Shown: positions 33,769-43,730 of the stretch, piece by piece
Layout of the letters: every line of letters begins with the position of its first letter
Position numbering within the stretch: position 1 is the first letter of the stretch
Assembly: GCA_020724865.1 (NCBI GenBank)
Contig: DYGA01000001.1
Coordinates: 124,001 to 188,000 of the forward strand
From: Candidatus Paceibacter sp.
Lineage (GTDB): Bacteria; Patescibacteria; ABY1; S139-126
DNA: 64,000 nucleotides
Direction: 5' to 3'
The notes under the pieces: generated by a model
What the model saw: the letters and a program-made list of their open reading frames with translations, nothing else
Database searches by the model: none
What the model was told of the DNA's origin: nothing
Program-made: the position numbers and the translations under genes

Positions 33769-35130
33769 ATGGACTCAAAACAACTTTGGGAGGCTATCTT
33801 AGGTGAATTAGAATTAAATCTAAGTAAAGCTAATTTTACTACCTGGTTTAAAAATACTTTTATTTTACAAATTAATGAACAAGAAATAGTGGTCGCTGTA
33901 CCAAATGCTTTTACCAAAGCTTGGTTAGAGAAAAAATACCATAAATATATTACTGAGGCTTTAAAAAATGTTAGTGAAAAAACATTTAATAAGGTTAGTT
34001 ATGTCGTTGAAACCAAAGAAAAATTAACAACCTCCTTGGATAATGAACACAAAACTTTAAATCAAGAAATTTCTTCAAACAATAGCCATGTTGCTATAAA
34101 TAATAAAATCGGTCTTAATCCAAAGTATACTTTTGAAAGTTTTGTTGTTGGCAAGGGTAATGAATTAGCTCACGCTGCCTGTTTAGCGGTGGCCAAAAAA
34201 CCTGGTGAGGTTTATAACCCGCTTTTTATTTACGGTGGCGTCGGGCTTGGTAAAACTCATCTCATGCAGGCAGTGGGTAATTATATTTTAAATGAACAAA
34301 AAAATAAAAAGGTTCTTTATGTCACTAGTGAAAAATTTACCAACGATTTTATACAGCTTGTGCAACAAGGGGAAGCAAAAAAATTTAAAGAAAAATATCG
34401 AATGGTTGATGTTCTGTTGGTCGATGACATTCAATTTTTAGCTGGCAAAGAACAAACCCAAGAAGAGTTTTTTCATACCTTCAACACCTTACATCAAGAA
34501 AATAAACAAATAATCATTTCTTCTGATAGACCTCCTAAAGCTATTCCGGCTTTGGAACAAAGGCTGATATCCCGTTTTGAGTGGGGGATGATTGTTGATG
34601 TAAACGCGCCAGACCTCGAAACTAGAATTGCTATTATTCGCTCTAAGATGAAAGAAAAAAACCTTTCCTTATCTGAAGAAATTGTAAAAATAATAGCTAC
34701 CTCTGTACAAAACAATGTTCGTGAATTAGAGGGTATTTTAAATAAAATTATTGCCTTTCATCAACTTAATAACACTCCTCCCACCGAAGATAGTGTAAAA
34801 AATATTATTTCTTCCTTATCATCTAACATAAAAAGGGGTCATATTACACCAAAAAAATTAATACAAACCGTGGCCGCCTATTACGATATTGAAACTGAAG
34901 GATTGATTGGCAACAGCAGAAAAAAAGAATTAGTTGTGCCCAGACAAATTGTTATGTATCTAATGCGCGAAGAATTAGACGCTTCTTATCCAAATATTGG
35001 ACAGGAATTGGGAGGTAGGGATCATACCACAGCGATGCATGCTTGCAATAAAATAAATAAAGAAATTGAAAACGATGAAAAAATTGCTCATGACATTGAA
35101 ATGATAAAACAAAGACTATACAATAATTAA
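33769..35130 (+). CDS. dnaA: Chromosomal replication initiator DnaA
   Basis: 453 residues with all four domains: DnaB/DiaA-interacting N-terminus (about 1-75), a variable linker, AAA+ domain with Walker A GGVGLGKTH, Walker B VLLVDDIQFL and arginine finger RLISRFEWG, and domain IV with the DNA-binding signature GGRDHTTAMHA. Unwinds oriC. Normal length. The rpmH/rnpA/yidC genes diverge upstream and dnaN follows, the classical origin order. Confidence 0.97.
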   Translation: MDSKQLWEAILGELELNLSKANFTTWFKNTFILQINEQEIVVAVPNAFTKAWLEKKYHKYITEALKNVSEKTFNKVSYVVETKEKLTTSLDNEHKTLNQEISSNNSHVAINNKIGLNPKYTFESFVVGKGNELAHAACLAVAKKPGEVYNPLFIYGGVGLGKTHLMQAVGNYILNEQKNKKVLYVTSEKFTNDFIQLVQQGEAKKFKEKYRMVDVLLVDDIQFLAGKEQTQEEFFHTFNTLHQENKQIIISSDRPPKAIPALEQRLISRFEWGMIVDVNAPDLETRIAIIRSKMKEKNLSLSEEIVKIIATSVQNNVRELEGILNKIIAFHQLNNTPPTEDSVKNIISSLSSNIKRGHITPKKLIQTVAAYYDIETEGLIGNSRKKELVVPRQIVMYLMREELDASYPNIGQELGGRDHTTAMHACNKINKEIENDEKIAHDIEMIKQRLYNN

Positions 35131-35133
35131 CTA

Positions 35134-35166
35134 TTTATAAACTGTTTATAATCTACTTATAAATAA
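35134..35166 (+). repeat. Three 11-bp phased repeats after dnaA
   Basis: TTTATAAACTG, TTTATAATCTA and CTTATAAATAA follow each other with an exact 11-bp period, one helical turn, starting 4 bp after the dnaA stop. They resemble weak DnaA boxes or an unwinding element. The rest of the 257-bp dnaA-dnaN gap is almost pure A/T with no gene. Confidence 0.5.
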
Positions 35167-35387
35167 AAATAAAGCTGGGAAAAAATTTTAATAATTTAAT
35201 AATAATTGGTTGAAAAAAATTTAATAAAAAATAAAAAATTTTTTTTCAATAGTTTATACCCTTTTTTTACCAATAAAATAAAACAAATAATAAAAATTTT
35301 TTTACTAATATTAAATAAATAAAAAGTTTTCCTCTGTTTCCACAAAGATTATTATTGTTATTAATATTTAAATTTAAATTTATATAT

Positions 35388-36491
35388 ATGAAATTCATAT
35401 GCACCCAAGAAAATTTAAAAAAGGGATTGTCCCTAGTAAGTCATTTAGCAGGTAAAAACCAAAACTTACCGATTTTAAATAATGTTTTGTTGGAAGTAAA
35501 AAATGGCTTACTTTGTTTATCAACAACTAATTTAGAAATAGGTATAAAAACAAAAGTTAGAGGTAAGGTTGAAAGAGAAGGATCTTTAACAGTTCCAGCA
35601 AAAATCTTTTCTGATTATATACAAAGTATTAGAGGAGAAAAAATTGAATTAATAGCTAAAGAAAATAATCTAGAAATAAAAACAGAAAATTCTGAAACTG
35701 TTCTAAAAGGATTAGATTATTCAGAATTTCCTCTAATTCCAGAAATAGAAAAAAAATATTCTGCTACTTTTACTGCCGAAGATCTTAAAGAAGGTTTGAG
35801 TTTAGTTTTGTTTGCCACTGCTTCTGATACGGCTCGTCCCGAGATAAGCGGAGTTCTTTTTAATTTTAATAAAGATAAATTAGTTTTAGCTGCAACTGAT
35901 AGCTATCGATTAGCAGAAAAAATAATTAATATCAGAACAAATATTGAAGCCAATAAAAAAATAATAATACCTTTATTTACTCTGCAAGAATTAAACAGAT
36001 TAATTGGAGAAATTGAAAAAAAACAAGAAATAATTATGAATATAAACGATAACCAAGTTAGTTTTGAAAATGACACCACCGTAATGATTTCTCGGATTAC
36101 TGAGGGAGAATACCCTGACTATAAACACATAATACCGCAAACAGAAAAAACCAAAGCCACCCTAAATAGAATTTTATTTCAGCAAAGCATAAAAGCAGCC
36201 AGTTTATTTTGTCGTCAGGGCATAAATGATATTAGTTTATTTTTTTATAAAGATAAAGTTGAAATTAGAGCTCTTAACGATCAACTAGGAGAAAGCAAAA
36301 CATTTGTGGAAGGAAAAATAGAAGGAGAAAAAAACCAAATAATATTTAATTACCATTATTTATTAGACGTTTTATCAAGTTTAAATGATAGTGAAATAAT
36401 TATAAAAATAAACAACCCAGAGACGCCGGGATTGTTAATACCAGCAAAAAGAAGCGATTATTTATATATAATAATGCCAATCAAACAGTAA
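35388..36491 (+). CDS. dnaN: DNA polymerase III sliding clamp (beta)
   Basis: 367 residues from ATG 35388 (MKFICTQENLKKGLSLVS), three similar clamp domains of about 120 residues each (LPILNNVLLEV; ARPEISGVLFNF; and a final LLIPAKRSDYLYIIMPI). The in-frame ATG 33 bp upstream adds an unrelated hydrophobic stretch. The stop abuts the convergent PBP gene with no spacer. Confidence 0.96.
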   Translation: MKFICTQENLKKGLSLVSHLAGKNQNLPILNNVLLEVKNGLLCLSTTNLEIGIKTKVRGKVEREGSLTVPAKIFSDYIQSIRGEKIELIAKENNLEIKTENSETVLKGLDYSEFPLIPEIEKKYSATFTAEDLKEGLSLVLFATASDTARPEISGVLFNFNKDKLVLAATDSYRLAEKIINIRTNIEANKKIIIPLFTLQELNRLIGEIEKKQEIIMNINDNQVSFENDTTVMISRITEGEYPDYKHIIPQTEKTKATLNRILFQQSIKAASLFCRQGINDISLFFYKDKVEIRALNDQLGESKTFVEGKIEGEKNQIIFNYHYLLDVLSSLNDSEIIIKINNPETPGLLIPAKRSDYLYIIMPIKQ

Positions 36492-39053
36492 TTAGTTTTT
36501 TATAATTTTTGTCCAAGCCAAATCTGAATTGTCATAAATATCATAAATTACAAACTTTAAATAGTGTTCGCCACTATTATAATTAGATAAGTTTAAATTA
36601 AATTGAGTAGGGCTTACAAGAGGATCTTGAAAGGTTTTTATTAATAAATCATCAACAAAAACCTCTAATTTTTTAAAGGGTTTTTTTGTTTGCCATTCCA
36701 ACCTAACCAAAATATCGTTTGCAAAAGTTTGATCTGCCCAAGGTTCAAGAATATTTATATAGGGTTTATTTTCTATAGTATGCAAATTATCAAATTCTGT
36801 CGGCGGTTGTTCGTTGGTAACAATATTATTTTCTTCAGCCCAACGTAAAACGGCTTGTTCCCAACTTGGATATTGAGGGTCTTTTGATTGTGTGCCAGGT
36901 ATTGGTCCGAGCGGATTATTTACATCAACAAAAAATAAAATATTATGAATCTCACGATAAATTTTTTCCACTTTTAGATTTTCTGGTGTTTGATCGGTAG
37001 CCAAAAGACCACTCATACTGTCTATATAAACCTTTTTTTCAGCGCCAATCGAACCGTTTAACATGGGTTTGTCCGGTATTTCATATTCGGGTTTATTAAA
37101 TGTTTCTACTGGTGTATTTTGTAAAACCCGATTCATAAAATTGTGCCAAATTGGCGCTGCTACTATAGAACCGTCTGCCCCCCTTTTCATTTCTGAAAAA
37201 TCATTATTACCAACCCAAACGCCAGTTACCAGAGAAGGAGTGTAGCCCACAGTCCAAGCATCGCGGTAATCATTTGTGGTACCGGTTTTAACTGCTACCG
37301 GTCGGTCGGGTAAGGTTAAAATACCACCAGCCCCAAAAATAAAAGCACGTGCCGAATCATCGGATAAAACCGAGTTGGTGATCCGAGCTGATTTTTGATC
37401 AATTACTTGTACCGGTTCTTTTGGTTTATTTTCAAACAGAACATTTCCTTTGTTGTCAGTAATTTTTAAAATAGCCACTGTGTCAGCCTTTTTTCCTTCT
37501 CTGGCCAAAACGCCAAAAGCCGCAGTGTGTTCAATTAATTTTATCTCGCCACCACCTAAAACTAGTGACAAACCAAAACGTGAACGATCGTTAAAAGTAG
37601 TATAACCAAGTTTTTCTGCTAAGTTTAAAACGTTGTTTATACCACTTAAATAAAGTACTTTTACAGCCGGTATATTTAAAGAACCCTGTAAGGCTTGACG
37701 CAAAGAAATTGGCCCGTGTTCTTTTAAATCATAATTTTTTGGTTCGTAATCTTTACCAGTATCAGTTTTAAATTTTGTTACCACGTCGAAAACAACAGTT
37801 TCTGGTACATAACCCAGCGACCAAGCGGTTGTGTAAACAATAGGTTTAAAGGATGAGCCGGGTTGTCTGGGTCTAAGAGCAACATTTACTTGACCGTCAA
37901 TACTGTCATCAAAAAAATTTTTTGAACCTACCATTGCCAATATTTCGCCGTTTTTTGGATCGAGTGCTACCAAGGCAGCATTACTAGCATTCCAGTTGGT
38001 TTGATTTTTTTCTGCCTGCTCTTTAATAACTTCTTCAGCAATATTTTGTTTATATAAATCAAGAGTGGTATAAACACTTAAACCACCTTGTTCAACCATT
38101 CTTTCACCATACATTTGAGTTAACAATTCTTTGACATATAAAACAAAATGAGGGGCCTTGATATTAGTTAAAGTTTTCTTAAATTCTATTGGCGTTTGAC
38201 TAGCTGCTTCTGCCTCCTCTTTAGTTATAAAATTCATCTTAACCATTTCGTTCAAGACAAATTTTTGTCTGGCAAATAATTCATCAACATGACTGCCATA
38301 AGGAGAATAATAAGTCGGTCTTTGTATCATGGCTGCTAAAATCGCGCTCTCAGATAGATTTAAGTCACGCGCAGATTTACCGAAGTAAGTTTGTGCCGCT
38401 GATTCAATTCCGTACGCAGTAGAACCAAAAGGTATATCATTAAAATAAAGTTCCAAAATTTCTTGTTTAGTATATTTTTTTTCTATTTGGTAGGAAAGGA
38501 CCCACTCCTTCATTTTTCTAATGGCTGTTTTTTCATTGGTAAGAATTGAATTTTTAACAAACTGTTGAGTCAGAGTGGAACCGCCGGGAACAAGGCCGTT
38601 ATATAACCCAATTTTGTTTAAACCGTAAAGAAAAATTGCCTTTATAATATGTTTAATCGAAAGGCCTTTGTGTTCAAAAAAATTTTTATCTTCCAAAGCT
38701 ATAAAAGCGTTAATAGTGTGTTGGGGAATATCATCTATTTTGATTAAGGTTCTTTTTTGATCGCCGTGTATTTCATACAATAGATTTTCGCCAGTCCGGT
38801 CGTATATCTTAGTGCTTTCCACAACCAAACGTTGTTGTAATTTTCCGGGTTCGGGCAAACTGCGAGATATCCATGCAAACATTATTAATATACTAATCGT
38901 GCTAATAACCAATATAAGTGCGGACAAAAATGCCAATTTTTTAAGAAAGGCCTTTTTATTAAATTTTAGCCAACCAAAAAAACGACTAGCGGTTTTATTT
39001 TTTTTACCTCGCCAGTTATTGGGTGAATATATGTTGTGTGAGTTGTTTAGCAT
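36492..39053 (-). CDS. Class A penicillin-binding protein (PBP1A type)
   Basis: Polymerises and cross-links peptidoglycan outside the membrane. 853 residues: a basic cytoplasmic tail, TM (about 33-57), GT51 domain (about 85-260; ALEDKNFFEHKGLS, GGSTLTQQFVKN), and a transpeptidase with SxxK in RQPGSSFKP, SxN in GSLNIP and KTGTTNDYRDAW. A C-terminal extension (about 760-853) looks like an Ig/FnIII-like beta domain. All catalytic residues are present. Confidence 0.95.
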   Translation of the reverse strand: MLNNSHNIYSPNNWRGKKNKTASRFFGWLKFNKKAFLKKLAFLSALILVISTISILIMFAWISRSLPEPGKLQQRLVVESTKIYDRTGENLLYEIHGDQKRTLIKIDDIPQHTINAFIALEDKNFFEHKGLSIKHIIKAIFLYGLNKIGLYNGLVPGGSTLTQQFVKNSILTNEKTAIRKMKEWVLSYQIEKKYTKQEILELYFNDIPFGSTAYGIESAAQTYFGKSARDLNLSESAILAAMIQRPTYYSPYGSHVDELFARQKFVLNEMVKMNFITKEEAEAASQTPIEFKKTLTNIKAPHFVLYVKELLTQMYGERMVEQGGLSVYTTLDLYKQNIAEEVIKEQAEKNQTNWNASNAALVALDPKNGEILAMVGSKNFFDDSIDGQVNVALRPRQPGSSFKPIVYTTAWSLGYVPETVVFDVVTKFKTDTGKDYEPKNYDLKEHGPISLRQALQGSLNIPAVKVLYLSGINNVLNLAEKLGYTTFNDRSRFGLSLVLGGGEIKLIEHTAAFGVLAREGKKADTVAILKITDNKGNVLFENKPKEPVQVIDQKSARITNSVLSDDSARAFIFGAGGILTLPDRPVAVKTGTTNDYRDAWTVGYTPSLVTGVWVGNNDFSEMKRGADGSIVAAPIWHNFMNRVLQNTPVETFNKPEYEIPDKPMLNGSIGAEKKVYIDSMSGLLATDQTPENLKVEKIYREIHNILFFVDVNNPLGPIPGTQSKDPQYPSWEQAVLRWAEENNIVTNEQPPTEFDNLHTIENKPYINILEPWADQTFANDILVRLEWQTKKPFKKLEVFVDDLLIKTFQDPLVSPTQFNLNLSNYNSGEHYLKFVIYDIYDNSDLAWTKIIKN

Positions 39054-39106
39054 AACTCTCTTTTTATTATAACAATATTTAGATATAATAAAAAAGAAGC
39101 AATTTT

Positions 39107-40306
39107 ATGGCTAAAGTATCAACCAATCCCAGAAAAATTAAAGAGCTATTGTCGCTTGGCGTAAGCGAAGTTTTAATAAAAAAGGATCTGCAGAAAAAAT
39201 TGGCAAGCGGCAGGGTGTTGCGTATTAAACACGGAGTGGATCCAACCTCAAAGGATTTACACCTTGGTTACGCAGTAGTTTATCATAAATTAAGGGAATT
39301 TCAAGAATTAGGACACAAAATAGTTTTTTTGATAGGCGGCTTTACTGGTCGTTTTGGTGATCCGACTGATAAGGATAAAAAACGAGAATTAAGATCAAAA
39401 ACAGAAGTTCATTCTTTGAGTAAAAATTATCTTAAACAACTGTCTAAAATATTAGATATTAATCAAGTGGAGGTAAGAGACAACAGTGAATGGTACGATA
39501 AGTGGAGCTTTGAACAAGGATTGCGGTTGTTATCAAAGTTTACCGTTGCCAGAATGCTAGAAAGAGATATGTTTGTAAAAAGACAACAACAACAAAAAGA
39601 AATTTATTATCACGAACCAGTTTATCCAATGTTGCAAGGATGGGACTCTGTAGAAATAAAAAGCGACGCCACAGTAATAGGCCTGGATCAAAAATTTAAT
39701 GAATTACAAGCCAGACCCTTACAAGAAGAACAAGGACAAAAACCGCAAGATATTGTGGCCGTGCCTCTGTTGGTAGGAACAGACGGCAAAATGAAAATGA
39801 GCCAGTCATTGGGCAACCACATAGGACTCGATGATTCACCAGCGGATCAATTTGGCAAAATTATGTCGATACCAGACGAAGCGTTGTTGTCATATTTTGA
39901 ATTGGCTGCACGTTATAACGAACAACAGCTTTTAAGAGTTAAGCAAGAATTGAAAGAAGGTAAAAACCCCAAAGATTTAAAGATAGAATTAGCAAAGGCT
40001 ATTGTAACCATGTATCATTCGTCAACGGCAGCCAATCAGGCAGCAAAAGATTTTTACAATCTTTTTTCACAAAAAAACATTTCTGGCAACTTGCCAGTTT
40101 TACAATTAGAAGATAAACAATTAAACCTATTGGATTTTTTAACCAATTACAAGTTTTGTGTTTCTAGGGGTGAAGCTAGGAGATTGATTCAGCAAGGAGG
40201 ATTGAAAATAAACAATAAAAAAATTTTACATTATGAACAAAAGTATAGTTTTGCATCTGGAGACGTGATTCAAATAGGTAAGAAAAAATTTGTAAAAATT
40301 AAATGA
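39107..40306 (+). CDS. tyrS: Tyrosyl-tRNA synthetase
   Basis: 399 residues, TyrZ-like: Rossmann catalytic domain, anticodon domain and C-terminal S4 domain (about 340-399; SRGEARRLIQQGGLKIN). The class I motifs are unusual: HIGH is HLGY (52-55) and KMSKS is KMSQS (230-234), so the second lysine is Gln233. The surrounding sequences (HGVDPTSKDLHLGY, GGFTGRFGDPT, KMKMSQSLGNHIG) are otherwise standard. TATAAT at 39084-39089 is probably its -10. Overlaps the next gene by 4 bp. Confidence 0.92.
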   Translation: MAKVSTNPRKIKELLSLGVSEVLIKKDLQKKLASGRVLRIKHGVDPTSKDLHLGYAVVYHKLREFQELGHKIVFLIGGFTGRFGDPTDKDKKRELRSKTEVHSLSKNYLKQLSKILDINQVEVRDNSEWYDKWSFEQGLRLLSKFTVARMLERDMFVKRQQQQKEIYYHEPVYPMLQGWDSVEIKSDATVIGLDQKFNELQARPLQEEQGQKPQDIVAVPLLVGTDGKMKMSQSLGNHIGLDDSPADQFGKIMSIPDEALLSYFELAARYNEQQLLRVKQELKEGKNPKDLKIELAKAIVTMYHSSTAANQAAKDFYNLFSQKNISGNLPVLQLEDKQLNLLDFLTNYKFCVSRGEARRLIQQGGLKINNKKILHYEQKYSFASGDVIQIGKKKFVKIK

Positions 40307-40695
40307 ATATAAAAATAAAAAAATATTTTACTATTTTATTCGCTATCGCCTTTTTCCATCTTCTGGGCGTATTTTTTTTATATGATGTTTTTCCTAACTA
40401 TGATGTTTTAATGCACAGCGGCACCGGTTTTTTGTTGAGCTATATTTTGGCTGATTATTGGGGTAAATATTTGCCCCAGCGCTATATTAGATATGTTTTT
40501 ATTTTTAGCGTTTTGGTTTGCTTGGGGGTAATTTGGGAATTAGGGGAGTATGTTTGGGATCAAACCATTTCAACATATTTTAATTTAAATTTTTTACAGC
40601 TGAGTCTACAAGATACTATGGGTGATTTAGCCTTGGATATGGTAGGGTCTTTAATTTTTTTATTTTATAATTATAAAAAGAAACTTGACAAATAA
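40303..40695 (+). CDS. YjdF/DUF2238-like membrane protein
   Basis: 130 residues with four hydrophobic segments. Conserved polar residues lie inside them: YDVLMHSGTGFLLSY, VIWELGEYVWD and LQDTMGDLALDMVGS, the H, WE-x2-E and DT-x2-D pattern of DUF2238-type proteins. Function unknown. Coupled to tyrS (ATGA). Confidence 0.65.
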   Translation: MNIKIKKYFTILFAIAFFHLLGVFFLYDVFPNYDVLMHSGTGFLLSYILADYWGKYLPQRYIRYVFIFSVLVCLGVIWELGEYVWDQTISTYFNLNFLQLSLQDTMGDLALDMVGSLIFLFYNYKKKLDK

Positions 40696-40755
40696 ATTGT
40701 TTTTGTCAAAATTAGATATTAAATTTGTTCATTAAAAAATTTAAGGAGGCGTGTC

Positions 40756-41331
40756 ATGAGTTTAATCAAAGAAGTAAAAAAATTACCGTGGAATACTTCT
40801 ACGGCAATTACTTTGTTGGGTTTTTTATTTTGGCCATTGGTTTTAAAAACCGTTGGCAAAATGGATTTTTATTTATGGGCAACCTTATCGGTTTTGGTTG
40901 ATTTATTAGACGGCGGGATCGCCATGATATTAGATGAAGAAAATTATGCCAGAAGACTTTTGGATACCATCAGGGACAAGCTAATTTTTTTCAGCACATT
41001 ATTTTATTTATTTTATTATGATTACATACCGGGATATGCTTTTTGGTGGGTTGTTGCCTATTTTTCCATTCTTGTAGTAGGAGGTTATCTATCACATGTT
41101 TATGTAAACTATTTACCTGCTTCTGACCACCTTGGTCGCATTTCTTTAATTTTCTTATTAGTATTAATAGGTTATTATTATACTACTAGCCCCAACAACC
41201 CCAGCAGCTTGTTTGAGTTTAATTACCAATTAAATATTATAATTATTTTAACCACTCTCATTTTAAATATTACTTGCGTAATTAATTATACCTTCAAGAT
41301 TTTGGCTGAAAAAAAACAACCCTCTTATTAA
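40756..41331 (+). CDS. CDP-alcohol phosphatidyltransferase-like membrane protein
   Basis: 191 residues with five to six hydrophobic helices. DLLDGGIAM followed by LLDTIRD recalls the CDP-alcohol motif DxxDGxxAR...GxxxDxxxD, but the Arg is Met and the Gly is Leu, so activity or substrate may differ. A strong Shine-Dalgarno (AAGGAGG, 40743-40749) is unusual for this window. An upstream inverted repeat (TTGACAAA/TTTGTCAA, about 40683-40706) may be a terminator or operator. Confidence 0.65.
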   Translation: MSLIKEVKKLPWNTSTAITLLGFLFWPLVLKTVGKMDFYLWATLSVLVDLLDGGIAMILDEENYARRLLDTIRDKLIFFSTLFYLFYYDYIPGYAFWWVVAYFSILVVGGYLSHVYVNYLPASDHLGRISLIFLLVLIGYYYTTSPNNPSSLFEFNYQLNIIIILTTLILNITCVINYTFKILAEKKQPSY

Positions 41332-41346
41332 AGAGGGTTTTTTTTA
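41318..41346. terminator. Bidirectional terminator
   Basis: AACCCTCTT/AAGAGGGTT stem flanked by A7 and T8, between convergent genes. Confidence 0.88.
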
Positions 41347-41354
41347 CATGAGGG

Positions 41355-42290
41355 CTACTTTTTTCTATAAAATCTAGCCGCTGTTTCTGGAGGAATAGAG
41401 TTAATTACTAAGCCTGCTCCCAGCTCAAGGCCGGCCCAAATAGATTCGCGCGGTTGAATTTTTACATAAAAGTGTTGACTGCGGTCGGGAAGTGATTGGT
41501 GCATAAAAAAATTATAAGGCATATTGTATTTATTTAACTTTGCCAAAATCATTTTCATGCCCTTAGCTAAAGAAATTAACTCGCCTTTAGTCAATTCAGT
41601 AATATTGTCCCGTTGTTTAAAAGGAAAAATCCAAACCTCGTAATGATAAAGTGAGGCATAAGGACAAAATATTAGAATGTTTTTGTCACTCCAAACATAG
41701 CGTGGAGAATTTTTTTCTTTTTTTATAATATCCTCATAAACACTGCGTCCGTGCTTAATTTTATATTCTTGAGCTTTATCAAGCTCATGAAATACATCTG
41801 GTGGAGTTTTTTTGCTGGCAAAAATTTGTGAGTGGGCGTGTAATAAAGAAGCTCCAGCTGGACCGCCCATATTTTTGAAAACAAGAATATATTCTATGTC
41901 TTTGATAGCGCTTAATTTTTTTGTCCGGCGACTGTACATATTTAAAACCTGTAAAATTTCTTTAAGGCTCATATCGCCCAATTCGCGGCCGTGAATAGGC
42001 GTTTCGACCACAACTTCTTGTTGGCCGTAGGCCTTAGGGTTAGACAAGGATACAGCTGGAAATTTATTTAGTAAAGTTATTACTTGCCAGTTTTTTTTGC
42101 TACCCAACCAGTCAGTAATCAGATCTTTTTCAATCATAGTTGGACAAAGCACGCAAGCTTTTCCGGGTTCGCGATGAGATGTTTCGGTTATATCTCTGGG
42201 ACGTTTAGTTCTAGCCGGAGTAATAATAACATAACGATCTAAAAAATAATCTTTTCTTATTTCAGTTTTATTATCATAAATTATAGGCAT
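41355..42290 (-). CDS. galT: Galactose-1-phosphate uridylyltransferase-like (GalT, HIT superfamily)
   Basis: Exchanges UMP between UDP-glucose and a hexose 1-phosphate. 311 residues: ITPARTKRPRD, zinc cysteines CVLCP, FPAVS, GGPAGASLLHAHSQIFA with the nucleophilic HxHxQ (HAHSQ), and a C-terminal HIT-like half. Last gene of a six-gene minus-strand alpha-glucan cluster. It could also act as an ADP/UDP-sugar phosphorylase supplying the glycogen synthases. Confidence 0.88.
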   Translation of the reverse strand: MPIIYDNKTEIRKDYFLDRYVIITPARTKRPRDITETSHREPGKACVLCPTMIEKDLITDWLGSKKNWQVITLLNKFPAVSLSNPKAYGQQEVVVETPIHGRELGDMSLKEILQVLNMYSRRTKKLSAIKDIEYILVFKNMGGPAGASLLHAHSQIFASKKTPPDVFHELDKAQEYKIKHGRSVYEDIIKKEKNSPRYVWSDKNILIFCPYASLYHYEVWIFPFKQRDNITELTKGELISLAKGMKMILAKLNKYNMPYNFFMHQSLPDRSQHFYVKIQPRESIWAGLELGAGLVINSIPPETAARFYRKK

Positions 42291-42296
42291 GTTTTT

Positions 42297-43730
42297 TTAT
42301 TTTTTAATCAATTTTTTATAAAGTTTAACATATTGAACAGCTGATTGTTGCCAGGAAAAATCCTGTCGCAGGCAATTTATTTGTAGTTTTTTCCAAGCAG
42401 ATTGGTTATAATAAACCTTTAAAGCTTTTTGAATTGCTCGATAAAAATCTAAACTTGACTCTTTATTAAATAAAAAGCCAGTGCCAGTTATGTGATTTTT
42501 GTTTTTTTTGAATTGTGTAACAGTATCTTTTAAACCACCGGTTTTTCTTACGATTGGCACCGCGCCATAACGCATAGCTATTAGTTGTGTGAGACCACAA
42601 GGTTCAAAACGTGAAGGCACAAGAAATATATCGGAGGCAGCATAAATTTTTTGGGCTAACGTTGGATCGAAGCTTAAAATCGCTCGAAAAAAGCTTGAAT
42701 ATTTTTTATTAAATTTATTGAATAAATTTTCTAATTTTTTATCACCAGTTCCCAATATCACCACTTGAACCCTTTGTTTTTTTAGTTGAGGAATAATTTT
42801 TGCCAACCAATCAAGCCCTTTTTGTTCATAAAGTCTTGAAACTACGCCAAGCAGTGGTATGCGCGGATTTGTTTCTAAGTTTAATTCTTTTTGTAACTCT
42901 AATTTGTTGATAATTTTATTATTTAAATTTTTCTGGTTGAAATTTTTTACAATCTTTATATCAGTTTCTGGATTAAACTCATCAATATCAATTCCGTTTA
43001 AGATTCCACTCACTTTATGTTTTACCCGTCGTAATAAAGGAGCCAGATTATAACCATATTTTTTAGTCATTATTTCTTTGGCATAACTCTTGCTGACCGT
43101 ATTAACATGATCAGAATAAGTTATTGCCATTTCCATAAAGTTTATTTTTGGTTTAATAGTGTCTATAGTTAAACCGAGTTTTTTGGCAGAATTAACGCTC
43201 CAGATCCCTTGATTAGCAATATTATGAATGGTATAAAGAGTTTTTATTTTAGTTAATTTTTTGTCAGTTTTAATTAAATAAGGTATTAGTCCCGTGTGCC
43301 AGTCGTGGCAATGCAATAAGTCTGTATTTGGTTTAATTTTTTTTATAAATTCAATAACTGCTAAACAAAAAAAAGCAAACCTAGCCTGATTGGTATCCGA
43401 AGAGTGTTTATGAGGATGTAAATAAATAGGGCCGCGGGATAATTTTTTTTGATTATAAAAAAGGTACAATTTAATTTTAGTGCCAGGTAAATGAGTTTGG
43501 TATATTTCAACTCTGTCCTTGTTTAAAAGATTAAGGCTGGTTAAGTAGTTGGTACGTTTTTTTAAATAAGACAACTGTTCATATAAGGGAAGGCACAAAC
43601 TCAATGACAGATACTTAATTTTATTTAATTCTTTAGGTAAAGAACCAATAACATCAGCTAAGCCGCCAACTTTTGCTAAGGGATTAAGCTCAGCTGCCAC
43701 CATTAAAAGATTTATTTTTTTTCCAGCCAT
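42297..43730 (-). CDS. glgA: Glycogen/starch synthase (GT5), copy 1
   Basis: 477 residues, GT-B fold: N-terminal KVGGLADVIGSLPKEL with the donor-binding K-x-G-G, LLHCHDWHTGLIP, and C-terminal EPCGLTQLIAMRYGAVPIVRKTGGL. Transfers glucose from ADP- or UDP-glucose to an alpha-1,4-glucan. The 3' end of the kinase gene upstream overlaps it by 19 bp. A second, diverged GT5 gene is 4 kb away in the same cluster. Confidence 0.92.
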   Translation of the reverse strand: MAGKKINLLMVAAELNPLAKVGGLADVIGSLPKELNKIKYLSLSLCLPLYEQLSYLKKRTNYLTSLNLLNKDRVEIYQTHLPGTKIKLYLFYNQKKLSRGPIYLHPHKHSSDTNQARFAFFCLAVIEFIKKIKPNTDLLHCHDWHTGLIPYLIKTDKKLTKIKTLYTIHNIANQGIWSVNSAKKLGLTIDTIKPKINFMEMAITYSDHVNTVSKSYAKEIMTKKYGYNLAPLLRRVKHKVSGILNGIDIDEFNPETDIKIVKNFNQKNLNNKIINKLELQKELNLETNPRIPLLGVVSRLYEQKGLDWLAKIIPQLKKQRVQVVILGTGDKKLENLFNKFNKKYSSFFRAILSFDPTLAQKIYAASDIFLVPSRFEPCGLTQLIAMRYGAVPIVRKTGGLKDTVTQFKKNKNHITGTGFLFNKESSLDFYRAIQKALKVYYNQSAWKKLQINCLRQDFSWQQSAVQYVKLYKKLIKK

